Assembly: GCF_002009425.1 (NCBI RefSeq)
Contig: NZ_CP019936.1
Span: 1,101,001-1,165,000 of the forward strand
Source of the DNA: Thiosocius teredinicola
GTDB taxonomy: Bacteria > Pseudomonadota > Gammaproteobacteria > Chromatiales > Chromatiaceae
Length of the DNA stretch: 64,000 nucleotides
Direction of reading: 5' to 3'
Shown: positions 34,368 through 43,716 of the stretch, piece by piece
Layout of the letters: each line of letters begins with the position of its first letter
Position numbering within the stretch: position 1 is the first letter of the stretch
Position numbers and translations under genes: made by a program
Notes under the pieces: model-generated
What the model was told of the DNA's origin: nothing
Seen by the model: the letters and a program-made list of their open reading frames with translations, nothing else
The model's database searches: none

Positions 34368-35174
34368 ATGCGCGCACCCATCATATCGACAGCATTCCTG
34401 ATCTTTACGGCTACAACGCCGGCGGTGGCCGAGCGGATCGCGATTCCGGCCGGCAGCTTTCATATGGGGTGTTCGGTGGGCGACCCGGCGTGCGGCGATG
34501 ACGAGGGGCCGGTAGGCGGCGTACGCGTCGATGTACCCGCATTTCTGCTGGATCGCAACGAGGTCACGGTGGCGGAGTTTCGCGCCTGTGTCGCCAGCGG
34601 CGACTGCAGCGAACCGTTGACCAACCAGCGCAACCAGTATTGCAACTATGGCCATGCTGAGCGCGATGAGCATCCTGTGAATTGCCTGGACTGGGGGCAG
34701 GCGGTTGCCTATTGCCAGGCCCAGGGCGGTCGTTTGCCGACCGAGCCTGAGTGGGAATACGCCGCGCGCGCCGGCTCGAGCAGCCGTTATCCGTGGGGAG
34801 AGGCGGTCGACTGTTCGACGGCGATTGTCGATGAGGTGAGCCCGGATGCGTCAGACCGGGAACCCGACGGTTGTTACACCGATGCCACCTGGCCGGTCGG
34901 TAGCCGCGCCGCCAATGCCTTCGGCCTGTTCGACATGCACGGCAATGCCGGTGAGTGGACGGCAAGCTGGTATGCGCCGGACGCGCTCACCGCTTACTAC
35001 GCCAAGGGCGATCTCGCCGGGCCCGCCGATGGCCGGCAGCGCGTGGTGCGCGGCGGTTCGTGGGATGAAAACCGACCGAACCTGCGCAGTTCCTTCCGCA
35101 ACGTGAAGCCGCCGGAACAGGACGGCGCGATCTATGGCTCGGTCGGATTCCGCTGCGCGGCCGACGCGCGCTGA
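34368..35174 (+). CDS. Exported formylglycine-generating-enzyme/SUMF1-fold protein
   Basis: 268 residues. A signal peptide (about 1-22) precedes a complete FGE-sulfatase-modifying domain: IPAGSFHMG, FLLDRNEVTVAEFRACV, PVNCLDWGQAVAYCQAQGGR, LPTEPEWEYAARAG, GLFDMHGNAGEWTASWY, VVRGGSWDEN and SVGFRCAAD. Such domains are found in true formylglycine-generating enzymes but more often in other proteins, including nonenzymatic sugar- or ligand-binding ones. No sulfatase gene is nearby, and export argues for a different role. GGGAGGA upstream of ATG 34368 supports the start. Confidence 0.85.
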   Translation: MRAPIISTAFLIFTATTPAVAERIAIPAGSFHMGCSVGDPACGDDEGPVGGVRVDVPAFLLDRNEVTVAEFRACVASGDCSEPLTNQRNQYCNYGHAERDEHPVNCLDWGQAVAYCQAQGGRLPTEPEWEYAARAGSSSRYPWGEAVDCSTAIVDEVSPDASDREPDGCYTDATWPVGSRAANAFGLFDMHGNAGEWTASWYAPDALTAYYAKGDLAGPADGRQRVVRGGSWDENRPNLRSSFRNVKPPEQDGAIYGSVGFRCAADAR

Positions 35175-35178
35175 TCTC

Positions 35179-35541
35179 TCAGTCGTATTTGTAGTGTTTG
35201 ACCTCGCGTCGCCCTGACTCCGTTTGGTGGCGACCCAGGTTGCGCTGCATGATGATGCCTTCCATCTTCCAATCCAGGCCTGCCAGATCGATCGGCGGAT
35301 AACGGTCGTTCAACGCGATCAGGCGTTCACCCTCGTCGTCTTTCCGGTACTGGCGGAACCAGCGAACCCCCTCGACCAGCGCCATCACGTACATGCCGTG
35401 CTGGCACCAGTCCGCGGGCTCGATCACGACCACGCATTCGTCGGGGAACTCGGGTTCCATACTGTCGCCGATCACCTGCAGCGCGAACGGTTCGGAGTTG
35501 CTGCAGCTACTTAAAGGATCGTTCATCGGAGGCTTTTGCAT
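35179..35541 (-). CDS. S24/LexA-peptidase-like protein lacking a DNA-binding domain
   Basis: 120 residues with a clear S24 (LexA-like) serine motif GDSMEPEFPDE (Ser about residue 27) and the following YVMALVEG strand. There is no helix-turn-helix before it. The usual catalytic Lys about 36-37 residues later, in a VKRL-like strand, appears to be Arg or Gln here (VRWFRQYRK), so self-cleavage ability is doubtful. It ends 4 bases after the FGE-type gene and is transcribed toward it. The start is uncertain (ATG 35541 or ATG 35526), with no strong ribosome binding site. Confidence 0.75.
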   Translation of the reverse strand: MQKPPMNDPLSSCSNSEPFALQVIGDSMEPEFPDECVVVIEPADWCQHGMYVMALVEGVRWFRQYRKDDEGERLIALNDRYPPIDLAGLDWKMEGIIMQRNLGRHQTESGRREVKHYKYD

Positions 35542-35609
35542 CACGGCTACTCTGGTAAGCTGATGATCCCGCGCCGCGGGAAATCACTGAAATTGCAGAG
35601 AATTCTATC

Positions 35610-37445
35610 ATGGTGCATTCGGGGGGCGTGGCGCCCCAAGTCCACAAAGATCGGCGGGATTGGCACAACCTCAAAGGTATGTTGCCGTTTTTGTGGGAGT
35701 TTCGTGGCCGCGCCCTGTTTGCCCTGTCGTGCCTGGTGTTGTCAAAGGTCGCCAATGTCGGCGTGCCGGTCGTCCTAAAACACATCGTCGAGCATTTTGA
35801 GCGGGTCAAAGACGATCCGGCAATGCTCGCCGCCGTGATGCCGCTGGCCCTGCTGGTCGCCTACGGTGCCTTGAAACTCAGCTCTTCGCTGTTCAATGAG
35901 CTGCGCGACGTGGTGTTCGCCAAGGTGCGTTATCGCGCCATGCGCCGCCTGTCGACGCGCGTGCTCGAACATCTGCACAAACTTTCGCTGCGCTTCCATC
36001 TCGATCGCAAGACCGGCGCGGTCAGTCGCGACCTGGAACGCGGTACGCGTTCGGTCAGCACGATCCTGAACTACATGGCGTTCAGCATCCTGCCGATCGT
36101 GGTCGAATTCGGCCTGGTTGCGATCATTCTGATCCGGGACTACAGCTGGGTGTTCGCCGCCGCGATGTTCGGTTCGGTTGTGGTGTACGTCGCCGTGACC
36201 TTCGCGATCACCGAATGGCGCATGGATTTCCGCCACTACATGAACCGTCTCGATTCGGAGGGCAACACCCAGGCCTTCGACAGCCTGATCAACTACGAAA
36301 CCGTGAAGTACTTCGGCAACGAATCGATGGAGCTGCGGCGTTACGACGGCACCTTGTCGGAGTGGGAGCATTGGGCGGTCAAGAGCCAGACCTCGATGTC
36401 GATGCTCAACTTCGGCCAAGGCGCGGTGATCGCTCTGGGCGTGACGTTGGTTATGTACCTGGCGATGCGCGGTGTCGCATCCGGCGAGATCAGCATCGGC
36501 GACCTGGTGCTGTTGAACGCCTTCTTGCTGCAGCTTTTCATTCCGCTCGGTTTCCTCGGCATCGTCTATCGCCAGATCAAGTATTCGCTGGCCGACATGG
36601 ACCTGGTCTTCAAACTGCTCGAGCGCGAGCCGGAGATCACCGATAAAGCGGGTGCTGCACCACTGCAGCTCGATGGCGGCAAGCTGCGCTTCGAGTCGGT
36701 CGACTTCGGCTATCAGCCCGACCGGCAGATTCTGTATGCACTCGACCTGGACGTACCGCCCGGGCACAAGGTGGCCGTGGTTGGACATAGTGGTGCCGGC
36801 AAGTCGACCTTGGCGCGACTCGTCTATCGCTTCTACGACGTCGATGGCGGCCGAATCACCATCGATGGACAGGACCTGCGCGATGTGACCCAAGACAGCC
36901 TGCGCGCGGCGATAGGTATCGTGCCGCAGGATACGGTTCTGTTTAACGATACGATCTACTACAACATCGCCTATGGGCGCCCGCAGGCAACGCGCGAAGA
37001 GGTCGAGCAGGCGGCTGCAATGGCGCATATCAAGGCCTTTGTCGAAAGCCTGCCGGAGGCCTGGGAAACGCGCGTCGGCGAACGTGGTCTGAAGCTCTCG
37101 GGCGGCGAAAAGCAGCGTGTGGCGATCGCCCGTGCGATTCTCAAAGACCCGCAGATCCTGATCTTCGATGAGGCAACCTCATCGCTCGATACGCGCACCG
37201 AGCAGGCAATCCAGGAGACCTTGGCCGAGGTCGCCGCGAAGCACACGACGTTGGTTATCGCACATCGCCTGTCGACCGTGGTCGATGCCGACCAGATCCT
37301 GGTGATGTCTGCGGGGCGGATTGTCGAGCGCGGTACGCATGCCGAACTGCTCGCCGGGAACGGAATCTATCGTGAGATGTGGGAGCTGCAGCGCAAGGAG
37401 CGCGAGCAGGAGCAATACGATCAAGCCGAGGCGGATTCAGCGTGA
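35610..37445 (+). CDS. ABC transporter, Atm1/heavy-metal exporter type
   Basis: 611-residue half-transporter: a membrane domain of six helices (residues about 35-330) and an ATPase with Walker [10 protein letters not shown] (392-400), signature LSGGEKQR and Walker [10 protein letters not shown]. The N-terminus ([18 protein letters not shown]) and membrane region fit the Atm1/ABCB7-type family, which exports glutathione-linked sulfur or metal compounds. In bacteria it is linked to metal resistance. In a sulfur oxidiser, handling of polysulfide or glutathione persulfide is a thinkable role, but not shown. Confidence 0.9.
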   Translation: MVHSGGVAPQVHKDRRDWHNLKGMLPFLWEFRGRALFALSCLVLSKVANVGVPVVLKHIVEHFERVKDDPAMLAAVMPLALLVAYGALKLSSSLFNELRDVVFAKVRYRAMRRLSTRVLEHLHKLSLRFHLDRKTGAVSRDLERGTRSVSTILNYMAFSILPIVVEFGLVAIILIRDYSWVFAAAMFGSVVVYVAVTFAITEWRMDFRHYMNRLDSEGNTQAFDSLINYETVKYFGNESMELRRYDGTLSEWEHWAVKSQTSMSMLNFGQGAVIALGVTLVMYLAMRGVASGEISIGDLVLLNAFLLQLFIPLGFLGIVYRQIKYSLADMDLVFKLLEREPEITDKAGAAPLQLDGGKLRFESVDFGYQPDRQILYALDLDVPPGHKVAVVGHSGAGKSTLARLVYRFYDVDGGRITIDGQDLRDVTQDSLRAAIGIVPQDTVLFNDTIYYNIAYGRPQATREEVEQAAAMAHIKAFVESLPEAWETRVGERGLKLSGGEKQRVAIARAILKDPQILIFDEATSSLDTRTEQAIQETLAEVAAKHTTLVIAHRLSTVVDADQILVMSAGRIVERGTHAELLAGNGIYREMWELQRKEREQEQYDQAEADSA

Positions 37446-37473
37446 TGCGTCGGGCGTTCTACAGGGTAGATAT

Positions 37474-38622
37474 ATGAAGATATATCTCGTCGGTGGCGCC
37501 GTGCGCGATCGGTTGCTCGGCCTGCCGGTCGTCGAACGCGATTGGGTGGTGGTCGGCGCAACGCCGAGCGACATGCTGGGTCGAGAATTCAAACCCGCCG
37601 ACAGCGTCTTTCCGGTGTTTCTGCACCCGGATACCGGCGAGGAGTACGCATTGGCGCGACGTGAGACCAAGAGCGGTGAAGGCTACCGCGGTTTCGAGGT
37701 GTATTGCGGAGCCGATGTGTCCTTGGAAGAAGACCTGCGTCGGCGTGATCTGACGATCAATGCGATGGCGCAGGATGACGATGGCGGGCTGATCGACCCG
37801 TTCGGTGGGCGTGACGATCTCGATGAGGGTCGTCTGTGTCACGTGTCACCCGCTTTCACCGAAGACCCGTTGCGGGTCATTCGGGTGGCCCGATTCGCCG
37901 CCAAGCTCGGCCGTTTCGGTTTTCGGGTCGCACACGATACCCATCGCCTGATGAAAGAAATGGTCGGGCGCGGTGATATGCAGCATCTGACCGCCGAGCG
38001 CGTGTGGCGCGAGATGATTAAAGCGATGGCGACCGATCAGCCCTGGCGATTTTTCGAGGTACTGCAGCGCTGTGGTGCGCTCGAAGCCTTGATCCCCCGA
38101 CTTGCAGCTGCAATGGGCAGCCCGGGCTCACACACGGAGGCGGCCGATAGTGCGCCGGTCGCCGCATTGAAACGGATAGTGCCTGCGACCGACGATCCCG
38201 CTGAGCGCTTGGTTGCGGCACTCTGGGATTGCGCATCGAGCGAACGAGAGGTCGCAGCTGTGGCCGAGGATCTGCGCGCAGACCGCGACGTCGCCACGTT
38301 GCTGCGCAAGCTATCGTCGGGCAGGCCGCTGTGCGATGCCGCGACACATGGCGATATCGACGCGCTGATGCGGTTGATCGGCACCTGGCGCGGCTGGAAT
38401 CACGATCGGGATTTCGAACGCCTGGTGCGCATCCACGATGCCCAGGCCGAGCGGCCGATATTGGCGCCGCTGCTCGACGTGGCACTGCCGGCAGCGCAGG
38501 GCGTCAGTCCCGCGGCGTTGCAGGCGCAAGGCTTTGCCGGTGCCGAACTGGGCAGGCAGCTCGATGTGCAACGGCGTGACGCCGCGCAGCAAGCCCTCGA
38601 ACGTGCCGGTCTGGTAACGTAG
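37474..38622 (+). CDS. cca: CCA tRNA nucleotidyltransferase, without recognisable HD domain
   Basis: 382 residues. The nucleotidyltransferase head is intact: [41 protein letters not shown] and [12 protein letters not shown]. It adds or repairs the CCA end of tRNAs. E. coli Cca is about 412 residues with a C-terminal HD phosphohydrolase domain; here the segment after about residue 225 lacks an HD-type metal-binding motif and is shorter. ATG 37474 follows the ABC gene stop by 28 bases; the upstream in-frame extension lies inside that gene. tRNA repair phosphatase activity is therefore likely missing. Confidence 0.93.
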   Translation: MKIYLVGGAVRDRLLGLPVVERDWVVVGATPSDMLGREFKPADSVFPVFLHPDTGEEYALARRETKSGEGYRGFEVYCGADVSLEEDLRRRDLTINAMAQDDDGGLIDPFGGRDDLDEGRLCHVSPAFTEDPLRVIRVARFAAKLGRFGFRVAHDTHRLMKEMVGRGDMQHLTAERVWREMIKAMATDQPWRFFEVLQRCGALEALIPRLAAAMGSPGSHTEAADSAPVAALKRIVPATDDPAERLVAALWDCASSEREVAAVAEDLRADRDVATLLRKLSSGRPLCDAATHGDIDALMRLIGTWRGWNHDRDFERLVRIHDAQAERPILAPLLDVALPAAQGVSPAALQAQGFAGAELGRQLDVQRRDAAQQALERAGLVT

Positions 38623-38651
38623 GCGGGCTGAAGGGGGTTCAGGGATACCAA

Positions 38652-40262
38652 ATGCAGGCACAGGGCGAGGAAATCACAGACGCGACAGTGGGCAGCCGCA
38701 TTCGACGCATCGTTACCGGTGCGCATCTGGTCGTGCCGCTGCTGGTACTGGGGCTGGGCCTTATCCTGATCGTGCTGGTGAGCGTTGCGCTGTTTGTCGG
38801 CAGCTGGGATCCGGTCGCGTTGATCCGGGTACTTGCCCTGGTGGCGGTCGGTACGCTGCTGGCGTTCGCCATCGGTCTTTATCGGTTGCGCAGGGAACTG
38901 ATCGAGCCGCTTGCCCGGTTGGAGGAATCGGTGTCGCAGGTATGCGCCGGTGAACCCGGGGCCAGCCTGGCATTGAACGACACCGGTGTGCTGGGTGCGA
39001 TGGTCAGCGACCTGGACAGCCTCAACGAAGAACTCAGCGAGTTGTACGAGGACATGGACAGTCGCGTATCGCGTCATACGACACGGCTTGCGCAGAAGAC
39101 GGCCTCGCTGAAGATCCTGTACGACGTGGCAGCCAGTATCAACCAGGCCCAGGATCTCGAAGAACTGCTGTTGCGCTTTCTGCGCGTGCTCAAGGAGATG
39201 GTCAACGGGCTTGCGGCCACTGTGCGGCTCGAACAACCGGACGGTACGTTGCGTGTGGTCGGTTCGATCGGCACCAACAACGAGGTGCTGCGCGAGCGCG
39301 AGATGCTGCCGCTGGCATTGTGCGTTTGCGGCAAGGCGCTGTCGCCGGGCGATGTACTGTGCGACAACCCGGCCATGCACTGCGTAAAGCAGCTCAAGCG
39401 TGTGATGTATGGGCCGGGAGAGACCGAGATGGTGACCGTGCCGCTCGATTATCACGATGAGCGTCTCGGTATGTATCACGTCTATGTGCGTAAACCGGGT
39501 ATCTCCGGGCGCGAGGATATTCTCGAGCTGCTACAGACCATCGGCAGCCACCTCGGGATGGCCGTTGCCAAGCAGCGTTCCGACCGTGAGGCGCGTCGTC
39601 TGTCGATCATGGAGGAACGCACGACGCTGGCCCACGAACTGCACGATTCGCTGGCGCAAACGCTGGCCAGTCTGCGCTTTCAGGTGCGCCTGCTCGAAGA
39701 CCTGTTGCAGCAGGAGACCGACAACGAAGCCGCCTGCAAAGACGTGCAGCGCATCCGCGGCGGCCTGGACGAGGCGCACACCGAGTTGCGCGAGCTGCTC
39801 AACAGCTTTCGCGCACCGATCGACCAGCGTGGCCTGGTGTCGGCGCTGGAAAAGGTGGTCGAGCGTTTTGGTCGCGAGACCGGTATCCACGTGTTGTTTC
39901 AGAATGAGTGTCGTGAACCGAGCCTGTCGTCTGCTGAAGAGATGCAGATGCTGCGGGTGGCGCAGGAATGCCTGGCCAACATCCGCAAGCATGCCCAGGC
40001 ACACACGGTGCGTGTCCTGCTGAGCTGTCGCAGCAATGGTCTGTACTCGCTGCTCATCGAAGACGATGGCGTGGGTTTCGAAGATGCCGCCAAACAGGGC
40101 AGGCCGGGCGAACATATCGGCCTGTCGATCATGGAAGAGCGGGCGCGTCGCTTGGGTGGTAATCTGCGCATCGAAAGTGAAATAGGCGAGGGGACCCGGG
40201 TGGAGCTGACCTATCAACCGCAGAACGACACCGGCCGTGAAGCCAGGCGGTGGATCAGCTGA
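38652..40262 (+). CDS. NarX-like histidine kinase with Cys cluster and no periplasmic domain
   Basis: 536 residues of the NarX/NarQ class. Two membrane helices (about 25-48 and 57-77) are joined by only about eight residues, so the periplasmic nitrate-binding domain and P-box of NarX/NarQ are absent. A HAMP-like linker is followed by a GAF-like central module with Cys224, Cys226, Cys237 and Cys244, then the HisKA_3 motif ELHDSLAQTL (His331) and an HATPase domain. This suggests sensing from the cytoplasmic side, possibly redox or metal. It overlaps the NarL-type gene by one base. Downstream is a rhodanese. Confidence 0.88.
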   Translation: MQAQGEEITDATVGSRIRRIVTGAHLVVPLLVLGLGLILIVLVSVALFVGSWDPVALIRVLALVAVGTLLAFAIGLYRLRRELIEPLARLEESVSQVCAGEPGASLALNDTGVLGAMVSDLDSLNEELSELYEDMDSRVSRHTTRLAQKTASLKILYDVAASINQAQDLEELLLRFLRVLKEMVNGLAATVRLEQPDGTLRVVGSIGTNNEVLREREMLPLALCVCGKALSPGDVLCDNPAMHCVKQLKRVMYGPGETEMVTVPLDYHDERLGMYHVYVRKPGISGREDILELLQTIGSHLGMAVAKQRSDREARRLSIMEERTTLAHELHDSLAQTLASLRFQVRLLEDLLQQETDNEAACKDVQRIRGGLDEAHTELRELLNSFRAPIDQRGLVSALEKVVERFGRETGIHVLFQNECREPSLSSAEEMQMLRVAQECLANIRKHAQAHTVRVLLSCRSNGLYSLLIEDDGVGFEDAAKQGRPGEHIGLSIMEERARRLGGNLRIESEIGEGTRVELTYQPQNDTGREARRWIS

Positions 40263-40921
40263 TGCGCGTCTTGATGATCGATGATCATGCGCTGTTTCGC
40301 ATGGGGCTCAGCGAGCTGTTGGAGCGTCGCGGTATCGAAGTGGTCGCCGCGGTTGGCGACTGTGAACAAGGCATTGCAATGGTCGAGGCGCAGGCGCCGG
40401 ATGTGGTGTTGCTCGATATGCGTATGCCGGCGATGAACGGTCTGGAGGTTCTGCAGGAACTGCGGCGACGCAAGGTGAGCATGCCGGTGGTGATGCTGAC
40501 CACCAGCCGTGAAGAGTCCGACGTGGTCAACGCCCTGCAGAACGGTGCGCGTGGTTACCTGCTCAAAGACATGGAGCCGGACGACCTGATCAGGGCACTT
40601 GGCGACATCGTGGGCGGTCAGACCGTGGTTGCCCCGGAATTGACGATCGTTCTGGCGAAGGCGGTACAGGGTGAGGTATCAACGTCTGCACCGAGTCATC
40701 GGGCATTGGCCGAGCTGACGCCGCGCGAACTGGAGATTTTGTGCCACCTGGCCGAAGGGCAGAGTAACAAGGTGATCGCGCGCAACCTGGGTATCTCCGA
40801 TGGCACGGTGAAACTGCACGTCAAGGCGATACTGCGCAAGCTCGATGTGCACTCACGCGTCGAGGCCGCGGTGATCGCGGTCGAAGAGAATATTTGCGGA
40901 CGCGGTGGCGACGCAAACTGA
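40262..40921 (+). CDS. NarL/FixJ-family response regulator
   Basis: 219 residues. Receiver domain: MRVLMIDDHALFRMGL, phospho-Asp in VVLLDMRMPAMNG, Lys in LLKDMEP. C-terminal LuxR-type HTH: LTPRELEILCHLAEGQSNKV, then NLGISDGTVKLHVKAILRKL, as in NarL/NarP. ATG 40262 overlaps the kinase stop by one base (TGATG). It is the cognate partner of the NarX-like kinase. I saw no clear NarL heptamer pairs before napF, but control of nap or sulfur genes is a natural hypothesis. Confidence 0.92.
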   Translation: MRVLMIDDHALFRMGLSELLERRGIEVVAAVGDCEQGIAMVEAQAPDVVLLDMRMPAMNGLEVLQELRRRKVSMPVVMLTTSREESDVVNALQNGARGYLLKDMEPDDLIRALGDIVGGQTVVAPELTIVLAKAVQGEVSTSAPSHRALAELTPRELEILCHLAEGQSNKVIARNLGISDGTVKLHVKAILRKLDVHSRVEAAVIAVEENICGRGGDAN

Positions 40922-40951
40922 ACGCGCCGACACGCTTCGCCGGAGTGGTAG

Positions 40952-41431
40952 ATGAAACGATTTTTGGAACTGGTCCGCGACTGCCTGACCGATGTCAAAG
41001 AGCTGATGCCGTGGGATCTCGAAGAGCGCCTGCAAGAAAACAGCGACATTCTGCTGGTCGATGTGCGCGAGCCCTACGAGTTCGATGCGATGCACATAGA
41101 AGGATCGCTGAATGTGCCGCGCGGCATCCTCGAATCGTCGTGCGAGTGGGACTACGAAGAGACGATCCCCGAACTGGTCCGCGCGCGCGATCGCGAGGTG
41201 GTGATCGTGTGCCGCTCCGGTCAGCGCAGCGTATTGGCTGCGCATTCGATGCAGGTGCTCGGCTTTAGCAATGTAGCGTCTTTGCAGACCGGCCTGCGTG
41301 GCTGGAAAGACTATGATCAGCCGCTGGTCGACAAGGACGGCAACGATGTCGATCTCGATTTCGCCGACGAGTATTTCACGCCGCAGGTCGGCGAAGACCA
41401 GCTGCGTCCCAAAGACTGGGACGGCTACTGA
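40952..41431 (+). CDS. Rhodanese-domain sulfurtransferase with C-terminal extension
   Basis: 159 residues. A single rhodanese domain has the core ILLVDVREPYEFDAMHIEGS and the active-site loop CRSGQRS (Cys about residue 90). After the domain comes an acidic tail (DGNDVDLDFADEYFTPQVGE) not usual in short rhodaneses. The gene follows the NarL-type gene by 30 bases and is convergent with cysG. It could supply sulfane sulfur or bind it as part of signal output from the NarX-like kinase, but this is inference. Confidence 0.9.
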   Translation: MKRFLELVRDCLTDVKELMPWDLEERLQENSDILLVDVREPYEFDAMHIEGSLNVPRGILESSCEWDYEETIPELVRARDREVVIVCRSGQRSVLAAHSMQVLGFSNVASLQTGLRGWKDYDQPLVDKDGNDVDLDFADEYFTPQVGEDQLRPKDWDGY

Positions 41432-41438
41432 TCGGGCA

Positions 41439-42875
41439 TCAAAGCTCGGTGCCGGGGGTGACCGGCGATGTCGCGCCTTGCTCGGAATGTTCCGGCGTCT
41501 TGAACCACGACAGCTTGCCCTGCAATTCGACCACGTTGCCGACGATGATCAAGGTCGGCGGCTTGGGTTGTTCGCGCTCGACCAGTTCCGGCAGCGTTGC
41601 CACGGTGCCGGTGAATACCCGCTGTTGATGTGTCGTGCCCTGCTGCACCAAGGCTGCGGGCGTGTCGCCGGGCATGCCATGCGCCTGTAGTTCGCGGCTG
41701 ATCACCGGCAGGCCCTTCAATCCCATGTAGAACACGACCGTCTGGTTCGGCTGGGCCAGCTGCGTCCAGTTGAGGTTCATCGTGTTGTCTTTGAGATGGC
41801 CGGTGACGAATGTCACCGACTGGGCATAATCGCGATGGGTCAGCGGAATACCGGCGTAGCTGGCGCAGCCCGCAGCGGCCGTGATGCCGGGGATGACCTG
41901 GAACGGCACGCCCTGGCTGGCCAGCGTGTCGATTTCTTCACCGCCGCGACCAAAGATGAACGGGTCGCCGCCTTTCAGTCGCACCACGCGTTTGCCCTGT
42001 TTGGCCAGATCGGCCAGCAGTTGGTTGATCTCTTCCTGACGCATCGCGTGATTGTCGCGTTCCTTGCCGACATAGATGCGTTCGGCATCGCTGCGCGTCA
42101 TGTCGAGCACGGCCTTGGCGACCAAGCGGTCGTAGACCACGACATCGGCCTGCTGCATCAGGCGCAGTGCGCGGAACGTCAGCAGGTCCGGATCGCCGGG
42201 GCCGCCGCCGACCAGGTAGACCTCTCCCATACCCGGTTGAATATTGCCTTGGCCCAGCGCGTTTTCCATCAGCACCTCGGCCTCTTGCATGTGGCCGGAG
42301 AACACCCGTTCGGCAACGCTGCCTTGCAGCACCTGGTCCCAGAAACGGCGACGGTCGGAGGGCTCTTTGAAGGTCTTCTTCACCCGGTCGCGGAATCGGC
42401 CGGCGAGTTCGGCAAGTCGGCCGTAACCGGCAGGAATCACCGACTCCAGTCGCGAGCGGATCAGGCGGGCCAGCACCGGCGAGGTGCCGCTGGTCGACAC
42501 CGCCGCGACGATCGGCGAGCGGTCGATGATCGACGGCATGATGAAGCTGCCGTCTTCGGGGTGGTCGACGACATTGACCGGGATGCGCAGCATGCGTCCC
42601 GCTTCGGCCACTTGGTGATTGATGTCTTCGTTGTCGGTTGCCGCAATCGCCAGATAGGCCTCGTCGAGGTCGCCATCTTCGTAACCGCGGGCGATGTGCT
42701 CGATGCGTCCTTCATCGCGGAACTTCGCCACGTTGGCGCACAGTGCCGGCGAGATCACCTGCACGTGGGCGCCCGCACGCAACAGCAGAGCAATCTTGCG
42801 GGTTGCAATCTCGCCGCCGCCGACGACGACGCAGAACTGATCTTTCACGGAAAGAAATATCGGTAAATGTTCCAT
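41439..42875 (-). CDS. cysG: CysG, fused sirohaem synthase
   Basis: 478-residue bifunctional enzyme. N-terminal precorrin-2 dehydrogenase/ferrochelatase ([20 protein letters not shown], then [17 protein letters not shown], and [13 protein letters not shown]); C-terminal uroporphyrinogen-III C-methyltransferase ([52 protein letters not shown]). It makes sirohaem from uroporphyrinogen III. In this organism the main customer is likely DsrAB, with DsrN amidating the product. It is divergent from the rhodanese-tusA-dsrE2 cassette. Confidence 0.96.
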   Translation of the reverse strand: MEHLPIFLSVKDQFCVVVGGGEIATRKIALLLRAGAHVQVISPALCANVAKFRDEGRIEHIARGYEDGDLDEAYLAIAATDNEDINHQVAEAGRMLRIPVNVVDHPEDGSFIMPSIIDRSPIVAAVSTSGTSPVLARLIRSRLESVIPAGYGRLAELAGRFRDRVKKTFKEPSDRRRFWDQVLQGSVAERVFSGHMQEAEVLMENALGQGNIQPGMGEVYLVGGGPGDPDLLTFRALRLMQQADVVVYDRLVAKAVLDMTRSDAERIYVGKERDNHAMRQEEINQLLADLAKQGKRVVRLKGGDPFIFGRGGEEIDTLASQGVPFQVIPGITAAAGCASYAGIPLTHRDYAQSVTFVTGHLKDNTMNLNWTQLAQPNQTVVFYMGLKGLPVISRELQAHGMPGDTPAALVQQGTTHQQRVFTGTVATLPELVEREQPKPPTLIIVGNVVELQGKLSWFKTPEHSEQGATSPVTPGTEL

Positions 42876-42933
42876 TTATCAGTATTTTCCGGCTCGAAAC
42901 GGCCTTGGATTATGTCGCCGATCGGCGTGCAAA

Positions 42934-42962
42934 TTGACTATATGAGGAAATCATAATATACT
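42934..42962 (+). promoter_or_regulatory. Strong sigma-70-type promoter for rhd-tusA-dsrE2
   Basis: TTGACT (42934-42939) and TATACT (42957-42962) are separated by exactly 17 bases. Both are one base off consensus or better. The predicted start is near 42969, giving a 35-base leader before the rhodanese ATG at 43004. This is one of the best promoter matches in the window. Confidence 0.75.
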
Positions 42963-43003
42963 ATTCCGATCGTTTTTTCCCAGACAAATTGTGAGGGGTG
43001 CCG

Positions 43004-43348
43004 ATGTTAGTTAAAGAGATCGACGCGTCAGAACTCAAAACCCGCCTCGAAGCCGGCGATGATATTGCACTGGTCGATATCCGTAGCGACGCCGAGATCG
43101 CACAAGGCATTCTGCCCGACGCCGAGCACCTTGCCATGCATCTGATCCCCCTGCGGATGCACGACCTGCCCAAAGATAAAGATGTCATCTTGTACTGCCG
43201 CAGCGGCGCACGTTCGTATCACGCGTGCAATTTCCTCGGCCAGCAAGGCATCCACAATGTTATCAACCTGCGTGGCGGCATCATCGCATGGGCACGCGAA
43301 GGCTATGAAATTGCTGCGCCGCAGCAGCGCCGCGCCGGCATGATGTGA
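43004..43348 (+). CDS. Rhodanese of the rhd-tusA-dsrE2 cassette
   Basis: 114-residue single-domain rhodanese. The core IALVDIRSDAEIAQGILPDA and the active-site loop CRSGARS (Cys65) are intact. In Allochromatium an equivalent rhodanese with TusA and DsrE2 passes sulfane sulfur from low-molecular-weight thiols into the cytoplasmic Dsr pathway. ATG 43004 is preferred over GTG 42998 because GAGGGG lies just upstream. The order rhodanese, TusA, DsrE2 is the conserved order known from sulfur oxidisers. Confidence 0.93.
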   Translation: MLVKEIDASELKTRLEAGDDIALVDIRSDAEIAQGILPDAEHLAMHLIPLRMHDLPKDKDVILYCRSGARSYHACNFLGQQGIHNVINLRGGIIAWAREGYEIAAPQQRRAGMM

Positions 43349-43351
43349 TCC

Positions 43352-43380
43352 TTGCGTTTCTTAGACGCTTAGAATATAAG
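43352..43380 (+). promoter_or_regulatory. Possible secondary promoter before tusA
   Basis: TTGCGT (43352-43357), 17-base spacer, TATAAG (43375-43380). The -10 is good, the -35 weak. It would allow tusA and dsrE2 to be made independently of the rhodanese. Confidence 0.4.
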
Positions 43381-43436
43381 GATCAACCACTTTTCACCTA
43401 CCACAACGACAACATAGAGCATCCTGGAGGTTGCCC

Positions 43437-43667
43437 ATGGCTGATTTCGACGAAGAACTGGACGCAAGCGGTCTGAACTGTCCGCTCCCCATCCTGCGCG
43501 CGAAGAAAACCTTGGCGGGTATGGAAGCAGGCAAGGTCCTGCACATCATCGCCACCGACCCGGGTTCCGTTAAAGACTTCGAAGCCTTTGCCCGTCAGAC
43601 CGGCAATGAACTGATGGAGTCGAAGGAAGAAGGCGGCAAGTTCCAGTTCCTCATCAAAAAGGCCTGA
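43437..43667 (+). CDS. tusA: TusA sulfur carrier protein
   Basis: 76-residue sulfur carrier with the CPxP motif (Cys15 in SGLNCPLPILRAKK) that carries persulfide. It accepts sulfur from rhodanese or DsrE2-type proteins and delivers it to DsrEFH and DsrC. ATG 43437 has TGGAGG six bases upstream; the TTG at 43431 is too close to that site. In sulfur oxidisers TusA is an abundant hub, and the good ribosome binding site fits this. Confidence 0.95.
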   Translation: MADFDEELDASGLNCPLPILRAKKTLAGMEAGKVLHIIATDPGSVKDFEAFARQTGNELMESKEEGGKFQFLIKKA

Positions 43668-43690
43668 TACAAGGTTCTGAGGCAGATTAA

Positions 43691-43708
43691 CTTCCTTACG
43701 TTAGGAGG
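43691..43708 (+). promoter_or_regulatory. Small hairpin covering the dsrE2 ribosome binding site
   Basis: CTTCCT (43691-43696) can pair with AGGAGG (43703-43708), the ribosome binding site of the next gene, around a TACGTT loop (one T-G wobble). It may tune dsrE2 translation downward relative to tusA. The stem is short, so the effect could be slight. Confidence 0.4.
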
Positions 43709-43716
43709 GTGCAAAG

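Noticed and set aside
35179..35541. Prophage repressor remnant
   Set aside because: The protein has an S24-type domain, but there are no phage genes, integrase, att repeats or composition shift around it.
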